Assembly: GCF_900156685.1 (NCBI RefSeq)
Contig: NZ_FTOJ01000001.1
Span: 186,001-250,000 of the forward strand
Origin: Chryseobacterium piscicola
Lineage (GTDB): Bacteria > Bacteroidota > Bacteroidia > Flavobacteriales > Weeksellaceae
DNA: 64,000 bases
Direction: 5' to 3'
Part shown: positions 52,613 through 61,490 of the stretch, one piece after another
How the letters are laid out: every line of letters begins with the position of its first letter
Numbering within the stretch: the stretch's first letter is position 1
Program-made: the position numbers and the translations under genes
Notes under the pieces: generated by a model
Told to the model about the DNA's origin: nothing
Seen by the model: the letters and a program-made list of their open reading frames with translations, nothing else
Databases searched by the model: none

Positions 52613-54748
52613 TTAAAATTTATAATTCAAACTTATAGATAGTGTTCTTAATCTCTGAGGTGTTATAGTAGACCATCCTGAGAAATATTTTTTATTAGCA
52701 ATATTGTCTAATTTTAAAATGATACTGTATCTGTCTTCTGTATAAGAAAGTGAAGAATTCATAATGATATAGCTTGGAAGTGGAAATGCACCAATTTCTC
52801 CTCTGTTTAGTGTATAAAAACGGCTTGCTGAATTGCCTCCGAATCCAAGACCAAAGTTTTTGAGTGAACCTTTTTGAATTTTGTAAGTTCCCCAAAAGTT
52901 GACAAGGTTTTTTGGGCCAGAATCTTCTGTTCTATGGCCAGGATATCCTTCGTCTCCTTTCACAACATTACTGTCGTTGTAGCTGTAGCCAGCAATGATA
53001 TTCATTCCCGGAATTGGGCTTCCTAAGATACTGACTTCAAAACCTTTGCTATCTACCTCACCTCCTTGGTTTATATTGACACCGTTACCCATTACTTTAT
53101 TTTTCACATTGATGTTGTAATAGCTTGCTGTAATAGAAAATTTGTCCCCAGCTAGGTTAGCTTTTGTCCCTATTTCCCATTGGTTGGCATGTTCAGGGTC
53201 AAAATAACGCAGTTCGCTGCTCAAAACATTTCCAAGATTGTCACTTATTTGTACTGTGGAAGGATCTACATTTCGGAAACCGTTCATGTAATTTCCAAAA
53301 ACAGAAACTTTATCCGGGATAGGTTGATACACTAAGCCCAATTTTGGAGAAAAAGTAGTCTGCTCTTTGGCATCATCTGTAGCGTAAGCACTTGCTCTAC
53401 CTGTAAAATGATCCATCCTTAAACTTAGCATAGCTGATAAATTGGGTAAGATATTTACAACATCAGAAATATAGGCACTGTATATTTTTGCTTCTGCATG
53501 GCCAATCGCTTGTCCTGCATTTCTTAATTCATAGTCTACAGCTTGTTTTGTTAATAAATTAGACTTTGTATCTGTTTGGTTTTTAATGTCTACAATTCCG
53601 TAGCCAATCCAGCCAGTTCCTCCTTGGATAAAATCTCTTTGGAAATAATCTAAACCTACGAGTAATTTGTTTTTTACATTTCCAAAGCTGAAAGAGCCAA
53701 CAAAATTTTGCTGAATACCCGTAGTGTTTGTTTCACCGCCTACATCTGCAATAAATCTTGTGAAATCTTTTCCGTTCGATTGATCATACAAATACTGATA
53801 ATAGCCGTCAGTTTTAGAGTTGCTTCTTGAGAAAATTGTTTTTGAAGTCCAATTTTCAGAAATTTTATAATTAGCAGATGCTTGAATGTTGAATGTTTGA
53901 TTTAGAATTGTTAAATCATCACTAGTATATGATTTTTTGTAATTTTCTTTGAAAAGATCTATGGATTGGTAGGACAAGGGAAGATTTCTATTTAAAAAAA
54001 TCATTGGTGCATTAGCAGATTCACTAGATTTTATTTCTGTATTCACAAAGAAAGTAAGCCTATCATTTACAAAAAATTTAATTGAAGGTGCTACGTAAAA
54101 AGATTCGCTAAATCCGGCATCCTGGAAGGTGTTTTGTTTTAGATAAGCAGTATTTACTCTCGCAAACAAATTTTTGCTAAGTGGTGTGCTTACATCTGCC
54201 GTCACTCTATTTAGACCGTAGCTTCCGTTGATGTAGTTTATTTCTCCACCGAAACTCTGTTGCGGTTTTTTGGTAATTACGTTAATGAGTCCACCGTAAG
54301 AGATTACGCTTCCACCGTAAAGTGTTCCGGCGGGTCCTTTGATGGCTTCAATAGTTTCTATTCCTGCAGGGTCTAATGTTCCGTTTGTAAGGGCCGGCAT
54401 TCCGTTGATTAAACTTGGCTGTAATGAAAAACCTCTCATGGTATAATATTCACCGCCGTCATTTCCTCTACCTGTGGATTCCCATAGTCTAGCAATACCT
54501 GTTACGTTTTTTAAAGCATCGTTGAAATTGGTGACAACTTGCTCTTTGATAACGTTTTTGTTGACTATATTATAAACTTGTGGGTTTTCAATTTCTTTTA
54601 AAGGCATTTTGTTAACAGACTCTCTATCTCTAGTAATGTAGCCTTGCACAACGACTTCATTTATTTCTTTAGATTTAATTGAGTCTTGTTCTTGTGCAAA
54701 AGCGAAAACTGTTGTTAATAACGAAGCAGATATCGATAGTTTATTCAT
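52613..54748 (-). CDS. TonB-dependent siderophore receptor
   Basis: The 711-residue protein has a signal peptide (1-18, ending VFAFAQ), a plug domain (about 45-160) with the FhuA-type MRGFSLQPSLINGMPAL and EAIKGPAGTLYGGSVISYGGLINVITKKP, and a beta-barrel ending in LSISLNYKF. It would import a ferric siderophore; the ligand cannot be named. Unlike the receptor at 46846 it lacks a carboxypeptidase-like domain. Its promoter carries a 17-bp AT palindrome suited to iron control. PepSY gene downstream fits the role. Confidence 0.92.
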   Translation of the reverse strand: MNKLSISASLLTTVFAFAQEQDSIKSKEINEVVVQGYITRDRESVNKMPLKEIENPQVYNIVNKNVIKEQVVTNFNDALKNVTGIARLWESTGRGNDGGEYYTMRGFSLQPSLINGMPALTNGTLDPAGIETIEAIKGPAGTLYGGSVISYGGLINVITKKPQQSFGGEINYINGSYGLNRVTADVSTPLSKNLFARVNTAYLKQNTFQDAGFSESFYVAPSIKFFVNDRLTFFVNTEIKSSESANAPMIFLNRNLPLSYQSIDLFKENYKKSYTSDDLTILNQTFNIQASANYKISENWTSKTIFSRSNSKTDGYYQYLYDQSNGKDFTRFIADVGGETNTTGIQQNFVGSFSFGNVKNKLLVGLDYFQRDFIQGGTGWIGYGIVDIKNQTDTKSNLLTKQAVDYELRNAGQAIGHAEAKIYSAYISDVVNILPNLSAMLSLRMDHFTGRASAYATDDAKEQTTFSPKLGLVYQPIPDKVSVFGNYMNGFRNVDPSTVQISDNLGNVLSSELRYFDPEHANQWEIGTKANLAGDKFSITASYYNINVKNKVMGNGVNINQGGEVDSKGFEVSILGSPIPGMNIIAGYSYNDSNVVKGDEGYPGHRTEDSGPKNLVNFWGTYKIQKGSLKNFGLGFGGNSASRFYTLNRGEIGAFPLPSYIIMNSSLSYTEDRYSIILKLDNIANKKYFSGWSTITPQRLRTLSISLNYKF

Positions 54749-54765
54749 GAATACTTGATTTCTTG

Positions 54766-54796
54766 CAAAGTTATTGTTTTTATTTATTCTAAATAA
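54766..54796 (-). promoter_or_regulatory. Siderophore receptor promoter with candidate Fur-type operator
   Basis: TAACTTTG (-7) occupies 54766-54773 on the minus strand. Immediately upstream, 54780-54796 is a perfect 7-3-7 inverted repeat, TTATTTA-TTC-TAAATAA, between the -7 and -33 regions, where a repressor would block transcription. Confidence 0.5.
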
Positions 54797-54845
54797 GATT
54801 TAATATTGATTTTCGTCATATTTCTTTTTAAAATCAGCAAATAAA

Positions 54846-54872
54846 AAAACCGTTTCTATTGAAACGGTTTTT
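54846..54872 (-). terminator. secA terminator
   Basis: AAAACCGTTTC (54846-54856) pairs perfectly with GAAACGGTTTT (54861-54871) over a TATT loop, with T on both strands. It lies 20 bases after the secA stop. Confidence 0.85.
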
Positions 54873-54891
54873 ATAATCAGTATTACATCTA

Positions 54892-57800
54892 CTATGCGGG
54901 GATTTCACCTTTATATAAGAATGAAATAATTTCTCTGTTTAATTTATCAATCATTTCTGTAAATAAATGAAAAGATTCTTGTTTATAGATAACCAAAGGG
55001 TCTTTTTGTTCGTAAACGGCTCCTTGAGAAGATTTCCTTAAATCATCCATTTCACGAAGGTGTAGTTTCCAGTTTTCATCAATAATAGAAAGAGTAATGT
55101 TTTTCTCAAAATCATTGATCATCGTTTCACATTTCGTATCAAAAGCTTCTTTTAGATCGGTTACAATCGTCATAGTTTTGATTCCGTCAGTAAAAGGAAC
55201 CTGAATCATTTTAAATAGAGAACCTTGACTTTGGTATACGTTTTCAATTATCGGGAACGATTTTTCTTTCAAAAGATTGAGCTTCATGTTGTAATCTTCC
55301 TGAGCTGCTTTGAATAAAACGGTAGTAAGATCTGCAATAGTTTTCGATTTGAAATCTTCCTCAGAAACTGGAGATTCCATTGTGAAAGTCTTGATGATTT
55401 CGTACTCAAATTCTTTATAATTTCCGGTAGCTTTTCCTTTCGCAACGATAGAATTGGCAACATCAAAAATCATGTTGGTGATATCATATTTCAAATGATC
55501 TCCGAATAATGCGTTCTTTCTTCTTTTGTAGATTACGTCACGCTGCTTATTCATTACATCGTCGTATTCAAGAAGTTTCTTTCTTGTTCCGAAGTTGTTT
55601 TCTTCTACTTTTTTCTGGGCTCTCTCGATAGATTTAGAAATCATAGAATGCTGAATTACTTCACCGTCTTTATGACCCATTCTGTCCATCATTTTTGCAA
55701 TTCTCTCAGAACCGAATAAACGCATCAAGTTGTCTTCTAAAGAAACATAGAATTGTGAGCTTCCAGGATCTCCCTGACGCCCGGCTCTACCTCTCAACTG
55801 TCTGTCAACACGTCTAGAATCATGCCTCTCTGTTCCGATGATTGCTAAACCACCAGATTCTTTCACCTCTTTGGTCAATTTAATATCGGTACCACGACCT
55901 GCCATGTTGGTTGCAATAGTTACAACCCCTGGTTGACCTGCTCCCGCTACAATTTCTGCTTCTTTTTTGTGAAGTTTTGCATTAAGTACCTGGTGTGGAA
56001 TTTTTCTTAGTTGAAGTGCTTTAGATAGCAATTGAGAAATTTCTACAGATGTGGTACCCACCAAGACAGGTCTTCCAGCAGCAGTTAATTGCTCAACTTC
56101 CTCAATTACGGCATTGTATTTTTCTCTATTGGTCTTGAAAACCAAATCCTGTTTGTCGTTTCTAAGAATTTGGCGGTTGGTAGGAATTACCACAACATCT
56201 AATTTGTAGATTTCCCAAAGCTCGCCTGCTTCAGTTTCTGCTGTACCCGTCATTCCCGCAAGTTTGTTGTACATTCGGAAATAGTTCTGAAGTGTAACGG
56301 TTGCAAAAGTTTGCGTTGCCGCTTCTATTTTCACATTCTCTTTAGCTTCAATAGCCTGATGAAGTCCGTCAGAATAACGTCTTCCTTCCATGATACGACC
56401 AGTTTGCTCATCCACAATTTTCACCTCGCCATCAATTACAACATATTCATCATCTTTTTCAAATAAGGTGTAAGCTTTCAGCAATTGACTCATGGTGTGA
56501 ACTCTTTCAGATTTTTCTGCAAATTCTGAGAAAAGTTTTTCTTTAGCTTCAAATTCTTCTTCTTTAGATAAATTTTTGGCCTCAACTTCAGCAATTTCAG
56601 TCCCAATGTCCGGAAGAACGAAGAAGTTATTATCTTCATTTCCCTGAGACATGTATTCCACTCCTTTATCTGTAAGGTCTACCTGATTGTTTTTCTCCTC
56701 AATTACGAAGTAGAGGTCTTTATCTACAATAGGCATATCGCGGTTGTTGTCTTGCATATATTGCGCTTCAACTTTCTGAAGCAATGCGCGATTTCCGCTT
56801 TCTGATAAGAACTTAATTAACTGTCTGTTTTTTGGAAGACCTCTGTAAGCTTGAAGTAATTTAAAGCCTCCTTCTTTCGTGTTTCCTGCTGCGATTAATT
56901 TTTTAGCTTCATTAAATATTACAGAAACTGTTTTTTTCTGAACTTCAACAATTCTGTCGATGGAAGGTTTTAAAACATCAAACTCTTGTCTGTCGCCTTG
57001 AGGAACCGGTCCTGAAATAATCAATGGTGTTCTTGCATCATCTACTAAAACAGAATCTACCTCATCAACGATAGCAAAATTCAATTCTCTCTGAACCAGC
57101 TCTGAAGGAGTATTTACCATGTTGTCTCTCAAATAATCGAAACCAAATTCGTTATTCGTTCCGTAGGTAATATCTGAGTTGTATGCTTTTCTTCTCCCGT
57201 CTGAGTTGGGCTGGTGGTTATCTATACAGTCGATAGACATCCCGTGGAATTGGTACAAAGGTCCCATCCAAGCGGAGTCTCTTTTCGCAAGATAATCATT
57301 TACTGTTACTACGTGTACTCCTCTTTCTGGAAGCGCATTTAAAAAGATTGGCAGCGTACCTACTAAAGTTTTACCTTCACCTGTTGCCATTTCTGCAATT
57401 TTACCACTATGAAGAATTACCCCACCAATAAACTGCACATCGTAATGTACCATGTCCCAATTTACAGGTGTTCCTGCAGCATCCCAATGGTTTTTCCAAA
57501 CCGCTTGATCGCCTTGTATTTCTACGAAGTCTTTTCCTGCAGCAGCCAGTTGTTTGTCCCACTCTTTAGCTGTTACACGAATTTCTCCGTTTTGAGCCCA
57601 TCTTCTAGCAGTTTCTTTTACCAAAGCAAAAACCTCGGGAAGAATTTGAAGAAGTACTTTTTCTTCTATCTCGTAAGATTCTTTCTTCAGAGTATCGATT
57701 TTCGAGAATAAAGCTTCCTTTTCATCAACATTTGTTGAGTTTTTTATTAATTCTCTTGTTTCTTCTACCTGAGCAGTAATTTTGCTGGTTGCAGATTTGA

Positions 57801-57966
57801 TATTTTCTTTAAACTCGGCCGTTTTTTCTCTTAAACCATCATCAGACAATTGCTGAATAGAGGGTTCAACAGCTTTGATTTTTGTTACAACTTTTTTTAC
57901 TTCCTTTAGGTCCTGCGCTTTCTTGTCTCCCAAAAACCCTTTTAGAACTTTGTTTAAAAAACTCAT
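54892..57966 (-). CDS. secA: Preprotein translocase ATPase SecA, without zinc-binding tail
   Basis: It is the motor that pushes proteins through SecYEG. The 1024-residue protein has Walker A MATGEGKT at 193-200 and Walker B DEVD at 301-304, the motif [12 protein letters not shown], the [10 protein letters not shown] motif VI, and a long insertion in the first third relative to E. coli (901 residues). It ends at LYKGEIPA and lacks the C-terminal CxCx8CH zinc motif that binds SecB in E. coli. Followed by a good terminator. Confidence 0.95.
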   Translation of the reverse strand: MSFLNKVLKGFLGDKKAQDLKEVKKVVTKIKAVEPSIQQLSDDGLREKTAEFKENIKSATSKITAQVEETRELIKNSTNVDEKEALFSKIDTLKKESYEIEEKVLLQILPEVFALVKETARRWAQNGEIRVTAKEWDKQLAAAGKDFVEIQGDQAVWKNHWDAAGTPVNWDMVHYDVQFIGGVILHSGKIAEMATGEGKTLVGTLPIFLNALPERGVHVVTVNDYLAKRDSAWMGPLYQFHGMSIDCIDNHQPNSDGRRKAYNSDITYGTNNEFGFDYLRDNMVNTPSELVQRELNFAIVDEVDSVLVDDARTPLIISGPVPQGDRQEFDVLKPSIDRIVEVQKKTVSVIFNEAKKLIAAGNTKEGGFKLLQAYRGLPKNRQLIKFLSESGNRALLQKVEAQYMQDNNRDMPIVDKDLYFVIEEKNNQVDLTDKGVEYMSQGNEDNNFFVLPDIGTEIAEVEAKNLSKEEEFEAKEKLFSEFAEKSERVHTMSQLLKAYTLFEKDDEYVVIDGEVKIVDEQTGRIMEGRRYSDGLHQAIEAKENVKIEAATQTFATVTLQNYFRMYNKLAGMTGTAETEAGELWEIYKLDVVVIPTNRQILRNDKQDLVFKTNREKYNAVIEEVEQLTAAGRPVLVGTTSVEISQLLSKALQLRKIPHQVLNAKLHKKEAEIVAGAGQPGVVTIATNMAGRGTDIKLTKEVKESGGLAIIGTERHDSRRVDRQLRGRAGRQGDPGSSQFYVSLEDNLMRLFGSERIAKMMDRMGHKDGEVIQHSMISKSIERAQKKVEENNFGTRKKLLEYDDVMNKQRDVIYKRRKNALFGDHLKYDITNMIFDVANSIVAKGKATGNYKEFEYEIIKTFTMESPVSEEDFKSKTIADLTTVLFKAAQEDYNMKLNLLKEKSFPIIENVYQSQGSLFKMIQVPFTDGIKTMTIVTDLKEAFDTKCETMINDFEKNITLSIIDENWKLHLREMDDLRKSSQGAVYEQKDPLVIYKQESFHLFTEMIDKLNREIISFLYKGEIPA

Positions 57967-58063
57967 AGTTTGCTATTTGCGATTGGCAATCTGCTATCAG
58001 CCGACTGCATTATCTATTTAAAAAAAATTGGCAAAAGGCAATATGCCAGAAGCCAAATGGTAA

Positions 58064-58285
58064 TTAATATTCGTCTTCGTTCCAAAGATAATCTTCGTCC
58101 GTAGGATAGTCACTCCAGATTTCATCGATAGCATCGTAAACTTCACCTTCATCTTCTATAGCTTGAAGGTTTTCTACTACTTCCATAGGTGCACCAGTTC
58201 TGATTGCGTAGTCGATAAGTTCTGCCTTTGTCATCGGCCAAGGTGCGTCACTAAGATATGAGGCTAATTCTAATGTCCAGTACAT
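58064..58285 (-). CDS. DUF2795-family small acidic protein
   Basis: The 73-residue protein starts at the ATG at 58285 (MYWTLELASYL). An in-frame alternative near 58303 overlaps the TACTTTTG promoter element (58301-58308) and is excluded. The sequence YLSDAPWPMTKAELIDYA and the acidic C-terminus DEDYLWNEDEY match flavobacterial DUF2795 proteins. Function unknown. Confidence 0.9.
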   Translation of the reverse strand: MYWTLELASYLSDAPWPMTKAELIDYAIRTGAPMEVVENLQAIEDEGEVYDAIDEIWSDYPTDEDYLWNEDEY

Positions 58286-58300
58286 AAATTTTAATTTTTG

Positions 58301-58308
58301 CAAAAGTA
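58301..58308 (-). promoter_or_regulatory. -7 element of the DUF2795 gene
   Basis: Reads TACTTTTG on the minus strand, 15 bases upstream of the ATG. It rules out the more upstream in-frame start. Confidence 0.5.
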
Positions 58309-58406
58309 TAAAATTAGGTTATATTAAAGCCTTTTTTATACTTGATTTTCAATTCTTTTTGTTAAATATTTGTAAACTGCGCATGATTGTGGTAAAACAA
58401 CGTCTG

Positions 58407-59444
58407 TCAGCAATTATGCTCACGATTTCTCAAAAACCATTCCACAAATATTTTTATGCCATTTTGGAAGTTTACAGAAGGTTGGTAATACAATAATGTG
58501 GTTGCTTTGGCAATATCGGCATTGGTTTTTGTGACATCTCCTGGTTGCATTGGCAGATTTTTTCTGTTCGCAATTTTTTCTAATATTTTTTCTAATGTAG
58601 AGACCATTTCATTAAGAGTAATCACTTCATTTTCTCCTAAATTAATGATTTCATAAATTTTGTTGTTGTTTTCTAAATAATTTGTAGAGGCTATAATTCC
58701 GGTGATAATATCATCAATAAAGGTATAGTCTCTGGCTGTAGTTCCATCGCCGTAGAAAGGGATTTCTTTATTTTCGTAAATGAGATTTGTGAATTTATGA
58801 ATGGCAAGATCCGGACGTTGTCTTGGCCCATAAACTGTAAAAAATCTCAAATGAATCATGTCGATGTCGTATAAACCGTGATAAACATTTCCTAGTATTT
58901 CCACAGCTCTTTTTGTTGCTGCATAAGGAGAAATTGGTTGGTCTACATTGTCTGTTTCGGAAAAAGGAGTTTTCTCATTGTTTCCGTAAACGCTGGAAGA
59001 GGAGGCGCAGACCATTTTTTTTATTTTAAAATCTTTTGCCAGCTCCCAAAGATTCATGGTTCCTCTGATATTTACTTCTTCGTAATCTAAAGGTCTTTCT
59101 ATTGAAGGTCTCACTCCGGCAAGAGCAGCGAGATGAATAATCATATCAATCTGATGGCTTTTGAAAATGTTTTCTAGACCTTCCATATCCCGAATATCTT
59201 GATAATATAATGTGTAACGCTCTGATTTGGATATAGAAACTAAACTTGGGATATCGCTTACTTTATCAGAAAATTGGAAATTGATATTTTTTCCGATAGA
59301 ATCTAAAGTATTTTTAATTTTTATCTGATAATCATAAAAATCATCAAAATTGTCAATATTAATGACAGAATGTCCGTGTTTCAATAATTCTTCTACCAAG
59401 TGAGAACCAATAAATCCGCTTCCTCCCGTAACGAGATACGTCAT
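58407..59444 (-). CDS. NAD-dependent sugar-nucleotide epimerase (UDP-glucuronate 4-epimerase-like)
   Basis: The 345-residue extended SDR has the NAD motif TGGSGFIG at 6-13 and the catalytic set SSSVYG and Tyr174/Lys178 (YAATK). The NIDNFDDFYDYQIK block after the first strand and LRFFTVYGPRQRPD are like UDP-glucuronate/UDP-GlcNAc C4-epimerases. It would interconvert nucleotide sugars for surface polysaccharide. It is a lone gene here, divergent from the DUF389 gene, so the exact substrate is uncertain. Confidence 0.82.
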   Translation of the reverse strand: MTYLVTGGSGFIGSHLVEELLKHGHSVINIDNFDDFYDYQIKIKNTLDSIGKNINFQFSDKVSDIPSLVSISKSERYTLYYQDIRDMEGLENIFKSHQIDMIIHLAALAGVRPSIERPLDYEEVNIRGTMNLWELAKDFKIKKMVCASSSSVYGNNEKTPFSETDNVDQPISPYAATKRAVEILGNVYHGLYDIDMIHLRFFTVYGPRQRPDLAIHKFTNLIYENKEIPFYGDGTTARDYTFIDDIITGIIASTNYLENNNKIYEIINLGENEVITLNEMVSTLEKILEKIANRKNLPMQPGDVTKTNADIAKATTLLYYQPSVNFQNGIKIFVEWFLRNREHNC

Positions 59445-59464
59445 GTGTATTTTTTTTTAGATGA

Positions 59465-59472
59465 CAAATTTA
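59465..59472 (-). promoter_or_regulatory. -7 element of the epimerase gene
   Basis: Reads TAAATTTG on the minus strand, 20 bases from the ATG, in the 79-bp divergent gap. Confidence 0.45.
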
Positions 59473-59498
59473 TTAATAATAGTTGAAAGGTGTTTTCT

Positions 59499-59506
59499 TA
59501 CTTTTG
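59499..59506 (+). promoter_or_regulatory. -7 element of the DUF389 gene
   Basis: TACTTTTG, 17 bases from the ATG at 59524, paired with the opposite element for the epimerase gene. Confidence 0.45.
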
Positions 59507-59523
59507 CTTTTTAAATTAAATTA

Positions 59524-60582
59524 ATGATTAATTTTCAGAAACTTTTTGCTTTACCAAAAGAAGAAGAAGAGGATTTTACTTTTAACGAAATTGAGGAAGG
59601 AATTTACTTTCGGGGTCACAATCTTTGGCTTTTGGTTATTTCGATGGGTATTGCATGTATTGGATTGAATGTCAATAGTCCGGCAGCTGTTATTGGAGCC
59701 ATGCTTATATCGCCATTAATGGGGCCTATTGTGGGTGTTGCTTTTGGCTTTTCTATTGGTAACAGACAACTTATAAAGTTAGGCGTTGTTAATTGGGCAC
59801 TCATGATTTTGGTGGCTCTTTGCTCATCTACACTTTATTTTTTTATTACCCCTTTTCATTCTGAAACTGCGCAGCTCGAAAGTTTTAAAACAGCTACTAT
59901 TTTTGATTGTTTTTTAGCTCTATTGGGCGGTTTTGCATGGTTTTTAGGAATTGTGAGAAAAGAAGCCATTAAGGTAATAGCAGGAGTTGCTGTTTCTACT
60001 GCATGTATTCCGCCTCTTTGCACCGCGGGATTTGGGATAGCAAATGGGAATTGGGAATATTTTTGGGGTGGATTTTATTTTTATCTCATCAATTGCTTTT
60101 TTATAGGAGTAGGAACATGGATTTTGAGCATCATACTTGGTTATCAAAAATATTATCTCAAAAAAAATAAAACCAGAAATCACAAAATGTCACTATTTAT
60201 AAGCTTAATCTCTGCTATAATCCTTATACCGAGTATCTGGCTTACCAAAAAGAAATGGGATAAAGAAAAACTCAAAGAGAGATCTGAGAGTTATATTAAA
60301 ACAATAAAAGATAATCACCCAGAACTGGCAATTATTAACCACGAAATTTATGAAGAAAAAGGAGAAAAGTTTTTAAAAATAACATTGTTGAATGATAGCG
60401 CAGCCATTAGCAAAGGTAGATTAGACGAACACAATAATCTTGTAAAAGACATTCATTTGATCTGGCAATATTCACCAAGACAAAAGACAACAGAATTTTT
60501 GGAAATTGAAAACATGCAGTCTCAAATTTCTGAATTAAAACGGGAAATAGAACGATTAAAAGTGAAAAAGAATAATAACTGA
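59524..60582 (+). CDS. DUF389-family membrane protein
   Basis: The 352-residue protein has a cytoplasmic N-terminus, about six membrane segments from residue 35 to 245 with the family's AVIGAMLISPLMGPIVG block, and a long charged, coiled C-terminal tail (about 250-352, ending in a Lys/Glu-rich coil). The family (TIGR00271-like hydrophobic domain) has no assigned function. It is 37 bases upstream of the DUF2797 gene and probably cotranscribed. Confidence 0.82.
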   Translation: MINFQKLFALPKEEEEDFTFNEIEEGIYFRGHNLWLLVISMGIACIGLNVNSPAAVIGAMLISPLMGPIVGVAFGFSIGNRQLIKLGVVNWALMILVALCSSTLYFFITPFHSETAQLESFKTATIFDCFLALLGGFAWFLGIVRKEAIKVIAGVAVSTACIPPLCTAGFGIANGNWEYFWGGFYFYLINCFFIGVGTWILSIILGYQKYYLKKNKTRNHKMSLFISLISAIILIPSIWLTKKKWDKEKLKERSESYIKTIKDNHPELAIINHEIYEEKGEKFLKITLLNDSAAISKGRLDEHNNLVKDIHLIWQYSPRQKTTEFLEIENMQSQISELKREIERLKVKKNNN

Positions 60583-60619
60583 TTCTAAAATTTTATATTT
60601 ACTAAAAAGTTACCAAAAC

Positions 60620-61414
60620 ATGCAGTTTCAAGGACAAATTTTAAAAATGACAAGTGTCAACAATCAACCGATTCAATATTATTTAAATCTTTCAGGGGAT
60701 TTAATCCACATGAACGAATTGTTGGGCAAAGAAATAAGCATAAAGCATACAGGTTTTCAATGTGTAAATTGTGGTTTAGATAAGACCATTTACAGGATGG
60801 GTTTCTGTAAGAGCTGCTTTTTTGAAAGTCCTTATGCAAGTGATACGATTATCCGCCCCGAACTCTCTACTGCTCATTTGGGAATTGCCGAGCGTGACCT
60901 TGATGTAGAGAAACAAATCCAATTACAGCCCCATACCGTATATTTAGCATATACTGGAGATGTAAAAGTGGGTGTAACAAGGAATTCGCAAATTCCTACC
61001 CGATGGATTGATCAGGGGGCTACATTTGCCCTTCCGATTGCCAGAACAGAAAACCGTTACGAAGCCGGAATGATAGAAGTTGCCTTAAAAGAACATCTTG
61101 CCGACAAAACCAATTGGCGAAAAATGCTGCAGGATGATTTTGAAGATGAGATTGACTTGGCAGATTTCCAGAAAAAAATAAAAGAATATTTTCCCGAAGA
61201 TTTCCAAAAGTTTTATTCTGAAGGTGAAGATATGTGGAAATTTGATTACCCATTCGAAAAGCCCGAAAAAGTAAGTTCTTTTACCCTAGACAAAAAACCT
61301 GAGTTTACGGGAAAACTTATGGGAATTAAAGGACAATATTTAGCTTTTGAAGGAGGAAATTTTATGAATGTGAGAGGGCATGAAGGATATGTGATTGACC
61401 TAAAGATAAGCTAA
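60620..61414 (+). CDS. DUF2797-family protein
   Basis: The 264-residue protein has an N-terminal zinc-ribbon-like cysteine set, CVNCG at about 48-52 and CKSC at about 68-71, then a body with YLAYTGDVKVGVTRNSQIPTRWIDQGA. The family has no known function; the four cysteines suggest a bound metal, in contrast to the cysteine-poor Tdk, AccD and Nth of this window. Probably cotranscribed with the DUF389 gene. Confidence 0.8.
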   Translation: MQFQGQILKMTSVNNQPIQYYLNLSGDLIHMNELLGKEISIKHTGFQCVNCGLDKTIYRMGFCKSCFFESPYASDTIIRPELSTAHLGIAERDLDVEKQIQLQPHTVYLAYTGDVKVGVTRNSQIPTRWIDQGATFALPIARTENRYEAGMIEVALKEHLADKTNWRKMLQDDFEDEIDLADFQKKIKEYFPEDFQKFYSEGEDMWKFDYPFEKPEKVSSFTLDKKPEFTGKLMGIKGQYLAFEGGNFMNVRGHEGYVIDLKIS

Positions 61415-61490
61415 ATTCTAATGACTGTGGTCTGATTTTAGCAACGCCTTTTACAATTTTATAATAATTTTCTAAAATAAACCACACACC

